From: Pseudomonas putida
GTDB lineage: Bacteria > Pseudomonadota > Gammaproteobacteria > Pseudomonadales > Pseudomonadaceae
Direction of reading: 5' to 3'
Assembly (NCBI RefSeq): GCF_001636055.1
Contig: NZ_CP011789.1
Coordinates: 1,674,001 to 1,738,000 of the forward strand
Length of the DNA: 64,000 nt
The position numbers were made by a program, and so were the translations under genes. Of this stretch, positions 19,463 through 30,883 are shown piece after piece; position 1 is the first letter of the stretch, and the number at the start of each line of letters is the position of its first letter. The notes under the pieces were generated by a model. The model did not search any database. It had not been told where the DNA came from and was given only the letters and a program-made list of their open reading frames with translations.

Positions 19463-20842
19463 TCAGTCCAGTAAGGAGAGGGTGACCGGAGTCTGGTGGT
19501 TGTCTTCGACCCGGACCTGCAGTTCGCCTTCGTTCAGGCGTGCGGTCAGGCGCTGGCCGTTGCGGGTCTGGGCGGCGCTGCGGATGGCCTGGCCGCGCTC
19601 GTCGAGCAGGATGCTGTAGCCGCGGGCCAGGGTGGCCAGCGGGCTGACCACTTGCAGCGTCTGCAATTGCGCCTGGAAGCGCTGGCGACGGTCCTTGAGC
19701 GTTTCGCGCATGGCCCGCGGCAAGCGCTCGGCGAGGCTGTCCAGGCGCTGTCCGAGCAGCTTGAGGGCGCGGCCGGGATGCTGCGCGGCCAGGCGCGTGT
19801 CGAGGCGGCCCAGGCGTTGCTGGCGCTGGTTCATGTCGAGCATGAAGGCGCGGCGCAAGCGCATGTCCAGGTCATCCAGGCGTTGGGCCTGCTGGCGCAG
19901 GCGTTCGCCGGGGTGACGCAGGCGACGGGCCAGGCCCTCCAGGCGCAGGCGATCGTGGCTCAGGCGGTGCTGCATGCGCAGCAGCAGGCGGCGTTGCAGG
20001 CTGTCGAGACGCTGCTGCAGGCCGCTGTTGTCAGGCGCGAGCAGTTCGGCGGCCGCCGAAGGCGTCGGTGCGCGCACGTCGGCCACGAAGTCGCTGATCG
20101 ACACGTCGGTCTCATGGCCCACCGCACTGACGACGGGTGTCACGCAGGCGGCAATGGCACGTGCGACGGCTTCTTCGTTGAAGCACCAGAGGTCTTCCAG
20201 CGAGCCGCCGCCACGGGCCAGGATCAGTGCATCGAAGCCGAGGCTGTCGGCTCGCTGCAAGGCTCGCACGATCTGGCCAATGGCTTCGCGCCCCTGTACC
20301 GCCGTGGGGATCAGGTTGAGTTCGACTTGCGGTGCACGGCGGCGGAATACACTGATGATGTCGCGGATCACCGCGCCGGTGGGCGAGGTGACGATGCCGA
20401 TGCGTCGCGGGTGAGCCGGCAGCGGCTGCTTGCGTTCGGCACTGAACAGCCCTTCGTTGCCGAGCTTTTCCTTCAAGGCTTCGAAGGCCAGGCGCAAGGC
20501 GCCGTCACCGGCGGGCTCGACGGTATCGACGATCAACTGGTAATCACCGCGCCCCTCGAACAGCGAGACCTTGCCGCGCACCTTGACCGCCAGGCCGTCA
20601 CGCAGGGCCTGACGGACCCTGACTGCGTTCTGCCGGAACAATGCGCAGCGGATCTGGGCGCCGCTGTCCTTGAGGGTGAAGTACAGGTGGCCGGAGGCCG
20701 GGCGGGCGAGGTTGGATATCTCGCCTTCCACCCAGACACTGCGGAACACGTCTTCGAGCAGCACACGGGCGCGGCCGTTGAGCTGGCTGACGGTGAGGAC
20801 CTCGCGGTCCAGGCCGAGTCGTTCGAAAGGGTCTCTGATCAT
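19463..20842 (-). CDS. xseA: Exodeoxyribonuclease VII large subunit
   Basis: Degrades single-stranded DNA with XseB (not in the window). The 459-residue protein has an N-terminal OB-fold (VWVEGEISNLARPASGHLYF), the catalytic domain with PRRIGIVTSPTGAVIRD and ARGGGSLEDLW, VSAVGHETD, and a long Arg-rich coiled coil. Start MIRDPFERLGLD at 20842; an in-frame ATG three codons earlier is possible. It is divergent from the permease gene at 20949. Confidence 0.95.
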   Translation of the reverse strand: MIRDPFERLGLDREVLTVSQLNGRARVLLEDVFRSVWVEGEISNLARPASGHLYFTLKDSGAQIRCALFRQNAVRVRQALRDGLAVKVRGKVSLFEGRGDYQLIVDTVEPAGDGALRLAFEALKEKLGNEGLFSAERKQPLPAHPRRIGIVTSPTGAVIRDIISVFRRRAPQVELNLIPTAVQGREAIGQIVRALQRADSLGFDALILARGGGSLEDLWCFNEEAVARAIAACVTPVVSAVGHETDVSISDFVADVRAPTPSAAAELLAPDNSGLQQRLDSLQRRLLLRMQHRLSHDRLRLEGLARRLRHPGERLRQQAQRLDDLDMRLRRAFMLDMNQRQQRLGRLDTRLAAQHPGRALKLLGQRLDSLAERLPRAMRETLKDRRQRFQAQLQTLQVVSPLATLARGYSILLDERGQAIRSAAQTRNGQRLTARLNEGELQVRVEDNHQTPVTLSLLD

Positions 20843-20948
20843 GCCGGGCATGATAAGGGGCAGGGTGGGGGGGTTATCAAGGTCAAATCCTGTAAGCTCC
20901 AGTGTATTTCCAGCCCACCCCCAAAGGACTACCTCAGGACTCGGCACG

Positions 20949-21704
20949 ATGCTCGAACTTCTCCCCGCCACCCCATTGGAATGGCTCCCCATCCTGCTGG
21001 CCGTCGCCGCCGCCTACATCGTCTTCGGCATCGCCGGCTTCGGTACCGCCTTGGTGGCCGGCCCGGTACTGATCCACTTCATGCCGTTGTCGCGGATCAT
21101 CCCCCTGCTGGTGCTGCTGGACTTCGTCGCCGCCTTCGGCAACCTGTTGCCCTCGCGCCGCGATGTGGTTCGCGGCGAACTGCTGCGTTTGCTGCCGTGC
21201 ATGGCAGTGGGTTGTACTTTGGGCGTGGTGTTCCTGCTGCACCTGAAATCCGACCTGCTGTTGTTGCTGATGGGCTTGTTCGTTACCGCCTATGCCATCT
21301 ACAGCCTGGCGGTGAAGGTGCGGCCGGCGAAGCTGTCCGGGCTGTGGGCGGTGCCGATGGGCACGATTGGCGGGCTGTTCGGGGCACTGTTCGGCAGCGG
21401 CGGCTTCCTCTATGCGATCTACCTGAGCGCCCGGCTGGAGGTGAAGGAGCAGGTACGCGCCACCCAGAGCGCGCTGATCAGTTGCAGCACCCTGGTGCGC
21501 CTGTCGCTGTTCCTGATCGCCGGGGTCTATGCCGACGCCAGCCTGTTGATGCTGGCAGCCTGCCTGCTGCCGGTGATGTTCGCAGGGCTTTGGGTCGGCA
21601 GGCGCCTGAGCCTGAAACTGTCCCGCGAAGCCTTCGTGCGGCTGGTCACCTGGCTGGTGCTGGCCAGCGGGGTGGCGCTGATCGGTCGCTACCTGAGCGG
21701 CTGA
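20949..21704 (+). CDS. TSUP-family membrane permease
   Basis: A 251-residue integral membrane protein with about eight hydrophobic segments. It has the paired-repeat pattern of the TauE/SafE (TSUP) family: an early FGIAGFGTALVAGP motif and a related GGLFGALFGSGG motif in the second half. Members export or import sulfonates, sulfite or small organic anions. The substrate cannot be told from sequence, and neighbours (xseA divergent, an unknown gene downstream) do not help. Confidence 0.8.
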   Translation: MLELLPATPLEWLPILLAVAAAYIVFGIAGFGTALVAGPVLIHFMPLSRIIPLLVLLDFVAAFGNLLPSRRDVVRGELLRLLPCMAVGCTLGVVFLLHLKSDLLLLLMGLFVTAYAIYSLAVKVRPAKLSGLWAVPMGTIGGLFGALFGSGGFLYAIYLSARLEVKEQVRATQSALISCSTLVRLSLFLIAGVYADASLLMLAACLLPVMFAGLWVGRRLSLKLSREAFVRLVTWLVLASGVALIGRYLSG

Positions 21705-21754
21705 GCAGGGCGTAGAATTACGCGATTACTGCAGTTTTCAGGCCCGTCCCGTTC

Positions 21755-23877
<2,123 letters not shown>

Positions 23878-23897
23878 GGCTTCAGCAACAACCGAGA

Positions 23898-23922
23898 GCG
23901 GGGCTGTCACGAACAGCCCCGC
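23898..23922 (+). terminator. Hairpin between guaB and guaA
   Basis: GCGGGGCTGT and ACAGCCCCGC form a perfect 10-bp stem with a 5-base loop. Only a short TCGTTTCC follows, so it probably attenuates rather than fully stops read-through into guaA. Confidence 0.6.
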
Positions 23923-23955
23923 GTCGTTTCCGATTTCCACTGACGAGATTGAGTC

Positions 23956-25533
23956 ATGGCCCTCGACATTCACGCTCACCGAATCCTGATCCTCGATTTC
24001 GGTTCCCAGTACACCCAGCTGATCGCCCGCCGCGTGCGCGAGATCGGTGTCTACTGCGAACTGCACCCGTTCGACATGGACGATGAAGCGATCCGCGCCT
24101 TCAACCCGCGCGGCATCATCCTGGCCGGTGGCCCCGAGTCGGTCCACGAAGCCAACAGCCCGCGTGCGCCGCAGGCCGTGTTCGACCTGAACGTACCGCT
24201 GCTGGGCATCTGCTACGGCATGCAGACCATGGCCGAGCAACTGGGCGGCAAGGTCGAAGGTTCCGAGCTGCGCGAGTTCGGCTACGCCCGCGTCGACGTG
24301 GTCGGCAAGAGCCGCCTGCTCGACGGCATCGAAGATCATATCGACGCTGACGGCGTGCTGGGCCTGGACGTGTGGATGAGCCACGGCGACAAGGTCACCC
24401 AGATGCCGGGCGACTTCCACGTGCTGGCCAGCACCCCGAGCTGCCCGATCGCCGGCATGTTCGACGATGCCCGCGGCTACTACGGCGTGCAGTTCCACCC
24501 GGAAGTGACCCACACCAAGCAGGGCGGTCGCATCCTCTCGCGCTTCATCCAGGACATTTGCGGCTGCGAAGCCCTGTGGACCCCATCGAACATCGTCGAA
24601 GACGCCATCGCCCAGGTGCGTGAGCAAGTCGGTTCGGCCAACGTCCTGCTGGGCCTGTCTGGCGGCGTCGACAGCTCGGTGGTTGCCGCGCTGCTGCACC
24701 GCGCCATCGGCGACCAGCTGACCTGCGTATTCGTCGACAACGGCCTGCTGCGTCTGCACGAAGGCGACCAGGTGATGGCCATGTTCAAGGAGAACATGGG
24801 CGTCAAGGTGATCCGTGCCGATGCCGAAGCACAGTTCCTCGGCAACCTGGAAGGCGAAGCCGATCCGGAGAAGAAGCGCAAGATCATCGGCCGCACCTTC
24901 ATCGACGTATTCGATGCCGAAGCCAGCAAGCTCGAGAACATCCAGTTCCTCGCCCAAGGCACCATCTACCCGGACGTGATCGAGTCGGCTGGCGCCAAGA
25001 GCGGCAAGGCCCACGTGATCAAGTCGCACCACAACGTCGGTGGCCTGCCGGAGGAAATGAACCTCAAGCTGGTCGAGCCGCTGCGTGAACTGTTCAAGGA
25101 CGAAGTGCGCAAGATCGGCCTGGAACTGGGCCTGCCGTACGACATGGTCTACCGCCACCCATTCCCGGGCCCGGGCCTGGGCGTGCGCATCCTCGGCGAA
25201 GTGAAGAAAGAGTACGCCGACCTCCTGCGTCGCGCCGACCACATCTTCATCGAAGAACTGCGCAAGGCCGACTGGTACCACAAGACCAGCCAGGCGTTCG
25301 TGGTGTTCCAGCCGGTCAAATCGGTCGGCGTGGTCGGCGATGGCCGTCGCTACGCCTGGGTCGTCGCGCTGCGCGCCGTCGAAACCGTGGACTTCATGAC
25401 CGCACGCTGGGCGCACCTGCCGTACGAGCTGCTGGAGACTGTGAGCGGTCGTATCATCAACGAGATCGAAGGCATCTCGCGGGTGACTTACGACGTATCG
25501 AGCAAGCCGCCGGCGACGATCGAGTGGGAATGA
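23956..25533 (+). CDS. guaA: GMP synthase (glutamine-hydrolysing)
   Basis: Aminates XMP to GMP using glutamine and ATP. The 525-residue protein has a class I glutamine amidotransferase domain (catalytic Cys in [10 protein letters not shown], His/Glu in [10 protein letters not shown]), the PP-loop ATP pyrophosphatase motif [10 protein letters not shown], and the C-terminal dimerisation domain ending in the IEWE signature. Confidence 0.97.
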   Translation: MALDIHAHRILILDFGSQYTQLIARRVREIGVYCELHPFDMDDEAIRAFNPRGIILAGGPESVHEANSPRAPQAVFDLNVPLLGICYGMQTMAEQLGGKVEGSELREFGYARVDVVGKSRLLDGIEDHIDADGVLGLDVWMSHGDKVTQMPGDFHVLASTPSCPIAGMFDDARGYYGVQFHPEVTHTKQGGRILSRFIQDICGCEALWTPSNIVEDAIAQVREQVGSANVLLGLSGGVDSSVVAALLHRAIGDQLTCVFVDNGLLRLHEGDQVMAMFKENMGVKVIRADAEAQFLGNLEGEADPEKKRKIIGRTFIDVFDAEASKLENIQFLAQGTIYPDVIESAGAKSGKAHVIKSHHNVGGLPEEMNLKLVEPLRELFKDEVRKIGLELGLPYDMVYRHPFPGPGLGVRILGEVKKEYADLLRRADHIFIEELRKADWYHKTSQAFVVFQPVKSVGVVGDGRRYAWVVALRAVETVDFMTARWAHLPYELLETVSGRIINEIEGISRVTYDVSSKPPATIEWE

Positions 25534-25563
25534 TCCCGCGCGAATACAACCCGCGTTAAATGC

Positions 25564-25593
25564 ACAGAAGCCCGCATAATAGCGGGCTTCTGT
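25564..25593. terminator. Perfect hairpin after guaA
   Basis: ACAGAAGCCCGC and its perfect complement form a 12-bp stem with a 6-base loop (ATAATA). It lies 31 bases after the guaA stop. The T-tract is weak on both strands. Confidence 0.65.
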
Positions 25594-25624
25594 ACTTAAG
25601 GCCTCTGACCGTAACGGCCTCGCA

Positions 25625-26176
25625 TCAGATCCAGACGTAGCGCAGCCCTCTGTTGGTCAGGGCGGTACGCAGTTCCTGCAGGTCGCGCAGACGACGGCCG
25701 CTGATCCAGGGCCAGTTAGGCTTGTCGATGTAGAAACGGGATCCTTCCTCCAGGATCGGCGTGTATTGCAATTGTCCGCTGTTGCTGCGATGGATCAGTT
25801 GCAACGCGTTGTCGTGGCTATCGATGGTAAAGCTGCCGATGTTGCGCAATGTCCGCTCGAAGTTCCTGCCCGCAGGCTCGGGTTGGCGAATAGGTACCTG
25901 CAGGCGCAGGTCGCTTTTTACCCGCCGAACCGAAAGATCATCCTGAACCACGGTGAGCCCTGGGTCATTGCCGATCCCACCTGGCTGGTCGAGGGCAATG
26001 TCTTCCACACGCATGCCCGTCACGCCCCCGAGTTCGCTCATCCCCGGCACCTGCTCGAAAGTATTGGCGTGCGAATTGCCGACCAGTGCGACCCATTTGC
26101 TGGCTGCGCGCCCTTGATCCGCGGCGATGACCTCGTGGGCATAGAGTGGGGTCGTGCACCTGCTGGTGGGAGTTGT
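25625..26176 (-). pseudogene. Orphan C-terminal fragment, possibly of a large secreted toxin
   Basis: An open minus-strand frame of 183 codons has no convincing start or ribosome site and is cut upstream by a TAA next to a REP pair. Readable segments include KWVALVGNSHANTFEQVPG, RVEDIALDQPGG and a C-terminal GSRFYIDKPNWPWISG followed by a stop. The ALVGNxHANTFExVPG pattern recalls the C-terminal part of large Pseudomonas proteins labelled dermonecrotic or membrane-targeted effector toxins. This is memory-based and uncertain. I read it as a decayed remnant left by a deletion. The rest of the guaA-hydrolase gap holds REP sequence. Confidence 0.4.
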
Positions 26177-26184
26177 TTAGCCTG

Positions 26185-26329
26185 TTCGGGCCCTATCGCG
26201 GGACCAGCCCGCTCCCACAGGCGCAAGATCATGGTGCTTCTGAACTGCCCCCAAAGGTTGGATTGGTGTCCAACTTCTTGGGGGCAGTCCATTCTGTGGG
26301 AGCGGGCTGGTCCCGCGATGAGGCCCGAA
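26185..26329. repeat. Long REP inverted pair enclosing a second palindrome
   Basis: Arms at 26185-26220 and 26294-26329 are near-identical inverted 36-mers running from TTCGGGCC through ATCGCGGGACCAGCCCGC to CCCACAG. They flank about 73 bases that contain a separate palindrome (26241-26291). Confidence 0.85.
26241..26291. mobile_element. IS-end-like palindrome inside the REP pair
   Basis: A 51-base palindrome starts TGAACTGCCCCCAAAGGTTG and ends GGGGGCAGTCCA. The two halves match imperfectly, with TGACTGCCCCC-type termini and inner GTTGGA/TCCAAC. Such termini resemble IS3-family ends joined without a transposase, as in a minimal remnant or a MITE. It could also be an unrelated transcription hairpin. 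Confidence 0.35.
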
Positions 26330-26435
26330 CGGGCATGCCCAGCTCCGTCATTCTTTTGTAATGACTGGGTCATGCCCCGGTTTCCCCTGGCTTCGTACAG
26401 TGAGCTCACTCCCGTACGCATCCAGAGGAACGCCC

Positions 26436-27212
26436 ATGAAACTCCGCTCGCTCGTCCTTGCCCTGTCACTCACCGGCGCGGCCTTCGCCGCCACCTCCAC
26501 CTGGGCCGCCGATAGCGCGCCGCAGGAAGTGAAGAACATCGTGCTGGTTCACGGCCTGTTCGCCGATGCCTCCAGCTGGGCCAAGGTGATTCCGTTGCTG
26601 CAAGCCAAAGGCCTGCACGTGACCGCAGTCCAGAACCCGACCACCTCGCTCGACGACGACGTCGCGGCTGTCAACCGGGCGCTGGCCCAGCAGGACGGCC
26701 CGGTGATCCTGGTCGGTCACTCCTACGGCGGCATGGTCATCAGCCAGGCCGGTGATTCGGATAAGGTCAAAGGTCTGGTCTACATCGCCGCCCGTGCTCC
26801 GGAAGCGGGCGAAGACTATCCGGCGCTGACCAAGCGCTTCCCGGCAGCACCGGCGGGGGCAGGCCTGCAGTGGTCGGCCGACGGTTACGGCATGCTCAGC
26901 GAAAATGCCTTCGTCAACGATTTCGCCGGCGACCTGCCCAAGGCCGAGGCGGAAACCTACTACGCCGTCCAGCAGCCCATCGGTGTTGGCATCAAGACCG
27001 CCAAGACCACCGTCGCGGCATGGAAAGACAAGCCCACCTGGTACGCGGTCTCGACCCAGGACCGTACCATCAACACCGAGCAGCAGCGTTTCATGGCCAA
27101 GCGCATGAACGCCCACACCGTCGAGCTCGATGCCAGCCACGTCTCGCTGATTTCCCAGCCGCAAGCGGTGGCCAAGCTGATCCTGCAAGCCGCGCATGTT
27201 CCAGGCAACTGA
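26436..27212 (+). CDS. Secreted alpha/beta hydrolase
   Basis: The 258-residue protein has a clear signal peptide (MKLRSLVLALSLTGAAFA, cleavage near TWA-A at about 24). The alpha/beta-hydrolase fold follows: oxyanion block VLVHGLFADASSW, nucleophile elbow GHSYGGMV (Ser), and a C-terminal His in DASHVSLIS. It is close to the salicylate-esterase/EstC-like group of small esterases. The substrate is unknown. AGAGGAA precedes the start. A periplasmic or secreted location is inferred. Confidence 0.85.
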   Translation: MKLRSLVLALSLTGAAFAATSTWAADSAPQEVKNIVLVHGLFADASSWAKVIPLLQAKGLHVTAVQNPTTSLDDDVAAVNRALAQQDGPVILVGHSYGGMVISQAGDSDKVKGLVYIAARAPEAGEDYPALTKRFPAAPAGAGLQWSADGYGMLSENAFVNDFAGDLPKAEAETYYAVQQPIGVGIKTAKTTVAAWKDKPTWYAVSTQDRTINTEQQRFMAKRMNAHTVELDASHVSLISQPQAVAKLILQAAHVPGN

Positions 27213-27278
27213 GCCAGCCCGGCCTGGCACCACGCTATACTGCGTCGGTGCCGGCAGGCGGGTTGGAGACGCGGGTCA

Positions 27279-27953
27279 GTGAAAATCCTCATCATCGAAG
27301 ACGAAGCCAAGACCGCCGACTACCTGGCCGGTGGCCTGGGCGAGGCCGGCTACAGTGTCGATCATGCCGACAATGGTATCGACGGCCTGCACATGGCCCG
27401 CGAGACACCCTACGACCTGATCCTGCTCGACGTGATGCTGCCTGGGCTCGATGGCTGGGCCGTGATGCAGAAACTGCGCGCACAGACCCGTACCCCCGTG
27501 TTGTTCCTCAGCGCCCGTGGCACCCTCGAAGATCGGCTGCGTGGCCTTGAGCTGGGCGCCGACGAATACCTGGTCAAGCCATTCTCCTTCGCCGAACTGC
27601 TGGCGCGCATCCGCATCATCCTGCGCCGCGGCCATGCGCAGCCGGATGAAGAGGTCCTCAGCCTGGGTGATCTGCGCCTGGACCTGGGCAAGCACCGCTG
27701 CGAACGCGCAGGCATGCGCATCGACCTGACCAGCAAGGAGTTCAAGTTGCTGGCGTGTTTTCTCCAGCATCCCGAGCAGGTGCTGTCGCGCACCTTTCTC
27801 GCATCACGAGTGTGGGACATGAATTTCGACAGCGACACCAACGTGGTGGATGTCGCGGTGCGGCGCCTGCGGCAGAAAGTCGACGAACCCTTCGCGGTGC
27901 GCCTGATCCATACCGTGCACGGCGTCGGCTATCGCTGCGAGCTCGAGGCATGA
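27279..27953 (+). CDS. Heavy-metal-type response regulator, OmpR family
   Basis: The 224-residue regulator has a receiver domain with the phospho-Asp in LILLDVMLPGLDGW and Lys in LVKPFSFAELLAR. The winged-helix domain ends HTVHGVGYRCELEA. It is typical of the CopR/CusR/IrlR group that pairs with metal-sensing kinases. The start is GTG. It overlaps the kinase gene (ATGA). With the multicopper oxidase downstream, copper is the likely signal, though this is inferred from context. Confidence 0.88.
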   Translation: MKILIIEDEAKTADYLAGGLGEAGYSVDHADNGIDGLHMARETPYDLILLDVMLPGLDGWAVMQKLRAQTRTPVLFLSARGTLEDRLRGLELGADEYLVKPFSFAELLARIRIILRRGHAQPDEEVLSLGDLRLDLGKHRCERAGMRIDLTSKEFKLLACFLQHPEQVLSRTFLASRVWDMNFDSDTNVVDVAVRRLRQKVDEPFAVRLIHTVHGVGYRCELEA

Positions 27954-29362
27954 GGCGTCTGTCGCTGACCGTGCGCCTGGCGGTGTTGCTGGCAACCTTT
28001 TCGTTCGTCGCCTTGGCTCTGCTGGGCGGCGCGCTGTATGTCGCACTCGGGCAGCAACTGGCGCTGCGTGACGACGGCGCGCTGCTGACCCGCGTCGAGC
28101 AGATCCGTACCCTGCTGCGTGACATGGACGCCCGCGCGTTGGTGCGTGACAAGCCGCAGCTGTTCGCCAACATGCTGGGCAATACCGAATCCTTGCTGGT
28201 CATCCGGCCGGTCGCCGGGGCGCCGCTGCTGGAGGTCAACCCAGGGCGCCGCGAGGTGCCGCAGGTCACGCCTCTTCCCGCCGGGGACGCACTGGGGCTG
28301 GACGCGGTGCAGCGCAGCACCACTGCCGATGGCACGCCCTTCATCTATACCGCAGTACTCAGCGAGCCACCGGGTGGCGGTGCGGCACTGGAAATTCTGT
28401 CGGGGCGCTTGCTGACCGAGCGCACCCGCATCCTGCGCGAGTATCGCGACAACATCATCCTGTTCTCGTCGGTGATGGCCGTGCTGGCGGCAGCCCTGGC
28501 CTATCTGCTCGCCCGCCGCGGCATGTCGCCACTGCGCCGGTTGGCGCGCCAGACGGCAACCATTGGCGTCGGCACCTTGTCGCAGCGGCTGCAGCGCGAC
28601 GATGCACCCGCCGAGCTGGATGCCCTGATCGAGCAGTTCAATGCCATGCTGGCGCGGCTCGAACGCGGTTTCGAACAACTCAAGCAGGTCAGTGCCGACA
28701 TGGCCCATGACTTGCGCACACCCATCAACAATCTGCTTGGCCAGACTGAGGTCGGCCTCGGTCAGGTGCGTGAGCCGCATTACTACCAGCGCCTGCTGGG
28801 CTCGCACTTCGAGGAGTTGCAACGGCTGTCGCGGATGATCGACAACATGCTGTTCCTGGCCCGCGCCGAGCATGCCGATCACCCTATCGATCGCACCGGC
28901 CTGGAGTTAGCCCAGGAGTTGGGGCGTCTGTGCGATTACTTCGAAGACCTCGCCTGCGAGCGCGACGTACGGCTGGCGTGGCATGGCGAAGGCTCGGTGT
29001 GGGCCGACGCCGCGCTGCTGCGCCGGGCGCTGGCCAACCTGTTGGCCAATGCGGTGCGCTTTGCCGAGCCTGGCAGTGTCATCGAAGTGACCGCCGGTGA
29101 GCAGGGCGATGAGGTGTTGATCCGGGTGCGCAACCGTGGGCAGGCAATCGCCCCTGAGCACCTGGAAAGCGTGTTCGAACGTTTCTACAGGGTCGATGCC
29201 TCGCGCCAGCATTCGTCACAGTCCAGCGGGCTGGGCCTGTCGATCGTGCGATCGATCATGCAATTGCACCAGGGACGCTGCTGGGCCGAAAGCAGCGAGG
29301 GGGCGACTTGTTTCACCCTCGCGTTCCCGCGCGTCAGCCACGATAGGCCACCCAGCCCTTGA
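27950..29362 (+). CDS. Heavy-metal sensor histidine kinase
   Basis: The 470-residue CusS/CopS-type kinase has a membrane helix at about residues 9-32, a periplasmic sensor of about 130 residues, a second helix (IILFSSVMAVLAAALAYLLA), HAMP, an H-box SADMAHDLRTPINNLL, an N-box LLANAVRFAEPG and the G-box SSGLGLSIVRSIM. ATG 27950 overlaps the regulator stop. The next gene is a Tat-exported multicopper oxidase 139 bases on. Confidence 0.9.
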   Translation: MRRLSLTVRLAVLLATFSFVALALLGGALYVALGQQLALRDDGALLTRVEQIRTLLRDMDARALVRDKPQLFANMLGNTESLLVIRPVAGAPLLEVNPGRREVPQVTPLPAGDALGLDAVQRSTTADGTPFIYTAVLSEPPGGGAALEILSGRLLTERTRILREYRDNIILFSSVMAVLAAALAYLLARRGMSPLRRLARQTATIGVGTLSQRLQRDDAPAELDALIEQFNAMLARLERGFEQLKQVSADMAHDLRTPINNLLGQTEVGLGQVREPHYYQRLLGSHFEELQRLSRMIDNMLFLARAEHADHPIDRTGLELAQELGRLCDYFEDLACERDVRLAWHGEGSVWADAALLRRALANLLANAVRFAEPGSVIEVTAGEQGDEVLIRVRNRGQAIAPEHLESVFERFYRVDASRQHSSQSSGLGLSIVRSIMQLHQGRCWAESSEGATCFTLAFPRVSHDRPPSP

Positions 29363-29500
29363 AGGTCCCGCTGAAGTCGGCCTAGTTCAGCAGCGCGACA
29401 ACAGTTCACTTAATCTTTCTCAATTGCAGGTGTATCGTATTCGCCCTTCATTGCCAGCGGTGCTGGCAGCTTGATTGCGCAAAACGAGGTACCTGCACGT

Positions 29501-30883
29501 ATGTCCTTTACCCGTCGACAAATGCTCAAGGGCCTGACCGGCCTCGTCGTGGTTGGCCTGGGCGCCGGAGGCGCGGCTCGCTACTGGCTGGGCAAGGTCG
29601 AGGACGACAATGCCGGGCACGACTACGAGCTGATCGCGGCGCCTCTGGATGTCGAGCTGGTTCCCGGTTTCAAGACCGAAGCCTGGGCTTTCGGGCCCTC
29701 GGCACCCGGCACCGAGTTGCGGGTGCGCCAGGGCACCTGGTTGCGGGTACGCTTCATCAATCACCTGCCGGTTGAAACCACCATCCATTGGCATGGCATC
29801 CGCCTGCCACTGGAAATGGACGGTGTACCCTACGTGTCGCAATTGCCGGTCAAGCCGGGTGAGTTCTTCGACTACAAGTTCCGCGTGCCCGATGCCGGCA
29901 GTTACTGGTACCACCCGCATGTCAGCAGCTCCGAGGAGTTGGGGCGGGGCCTGGTCGGGCCGCTGATCGTCGAGGAGCGCGAGCCGACCGGCTTCCTGCA
30001 CGAGCGCACCCTGAGCCTGAAGACCTGGCACGTGGACGAGCAGGGCGAGTTCATGCCGTTCAGCGTGCCTCGCGAGGCCGCGCGCAATGGCACCGCTGGG
30101 CGCTTGATCACCATCAATGGCCAGGCCGAGGCGGTCACCGAGTTGCCCGCCGGCCAAGTGGTGCGTGTGCGGCTGCTCAACCTGGACAACACCTGGACCT
30201 ACCGCATCAACCTCAAGGGCAACTACGAGGCGATGATCTATGCGCTCGATGGCAACCCGGTGACCCCGAGGCCGCTCGAGGACGACTACTGGCTTGGCCC
30301 CGGCATGCGCATCTGCCTGGCCATCCGAATTCCCGAGGCCGGCGAGGAGATTTCCCTGCGCGACGGCTTCGTGCGCCTGGGCACCCTGCGTTCGGTCGCC
30401 AGCAGCGAGGCACCGAGCGACTGGCCCAAGGCGCTGCCGCCGAACCCGATCGCCGAGCCGGACCTGGAGAAGGCCGAGAAGCTGAACTTCAATTTCGAAT
30501 GGGCGGGCCAGGTTTCGGTGAACACCGACAACGGCAAGCCACCGAGTCTGTGGCAGATCAACGGTCAGGCCTGGGACATCACCGACAAGACCTGCGCCGA
30601 TCGGCCGATCGCCACGCTGAAAAAGGGCAACAGCTATATCTTCGAGTTGAAGAACATGACCCAGTACCAGCACCCTATCCACCTGCACGGCATGAGTTTC
30701 AAGGTGATCGCCTCCAATCGCCGCAAGATCACCGAGCCCTGGTTCACCGACACTTACCTGTTGGGCAGAAACGAGCGTGCCCAGGTGGCGCTGGTAGCGG
30801 ATAACCCAGGCACCTGGATGTTCCACTGCCATGTGATCGACCATATGGAAACCGGCCTGATGGCCGCGATCGCGGTGGTCTGA
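29501..30883 (+). CDS. Multicopper oxidase, Tat-exported
   Basis: The 460-residue periplasmic oxidase has an N-terminal twin-arginine-like signal (SFTRRQMLKGLTG then a hydrophobic stretch). The four copper-binding His clusters are visible: TIHWHGIRLP, YWYHPHVSS, HPIHLHGMSF and MFHCHVIDHMETGLM with the type-1 Cys and Met. This places it with copper-tolerance or cuprous oxidases. It lies directly after the metal two-component system. ATG 29501 begins at the Tat signal; the TTG at 29471 is unlikely. Its stop overlaps the tadA start. Confidence 0.92.
   Translation: MSFTRRQMLKGLTGLVVVGLGAGGAARYWLGKVEDDNAGHDYELIAAPLDVELVPGFKTEAWAFGPSAPGTELRVRQGTWLRVRFINHLPVETTIHWHGIRLPLEMDGVPYVSQLPVKPGEFFDYKFRVPDAGSYWYHPHVSSSEELGRGLVGPLIVEEREPTGFLHERTLSLKTWHVDEQGEFMPFSVPREAARNGTAGRLITINGQAEAVTELPAGQVVRVRLLNLDNTWTYRINLKGNYEAMIYALDGNPVTPRPLEDDYWLGPGMRICLAIRIPEAGEEISLRDGFVRLGTLRSVASSEAPSDWPKALPPNPIAEPDLEKAEKLNFNFEWAGQVSVNTDNGKPPSLWQINGQAWDITDKTCADRPIATLKKGNSYIFELKNMTQYQHPIHLHGMSFKVIASNRRKITEPWFTDTYLLGRNERAQVALVADNPGTWMFHCHVIDHMETGLMAAIAVV

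Noticed and set aside
25564..25593. Hairpin after guaA as a riboswitch
   Set aside because: A simple perfect stem downstream of the gene; no upstream aptamer-like structure.
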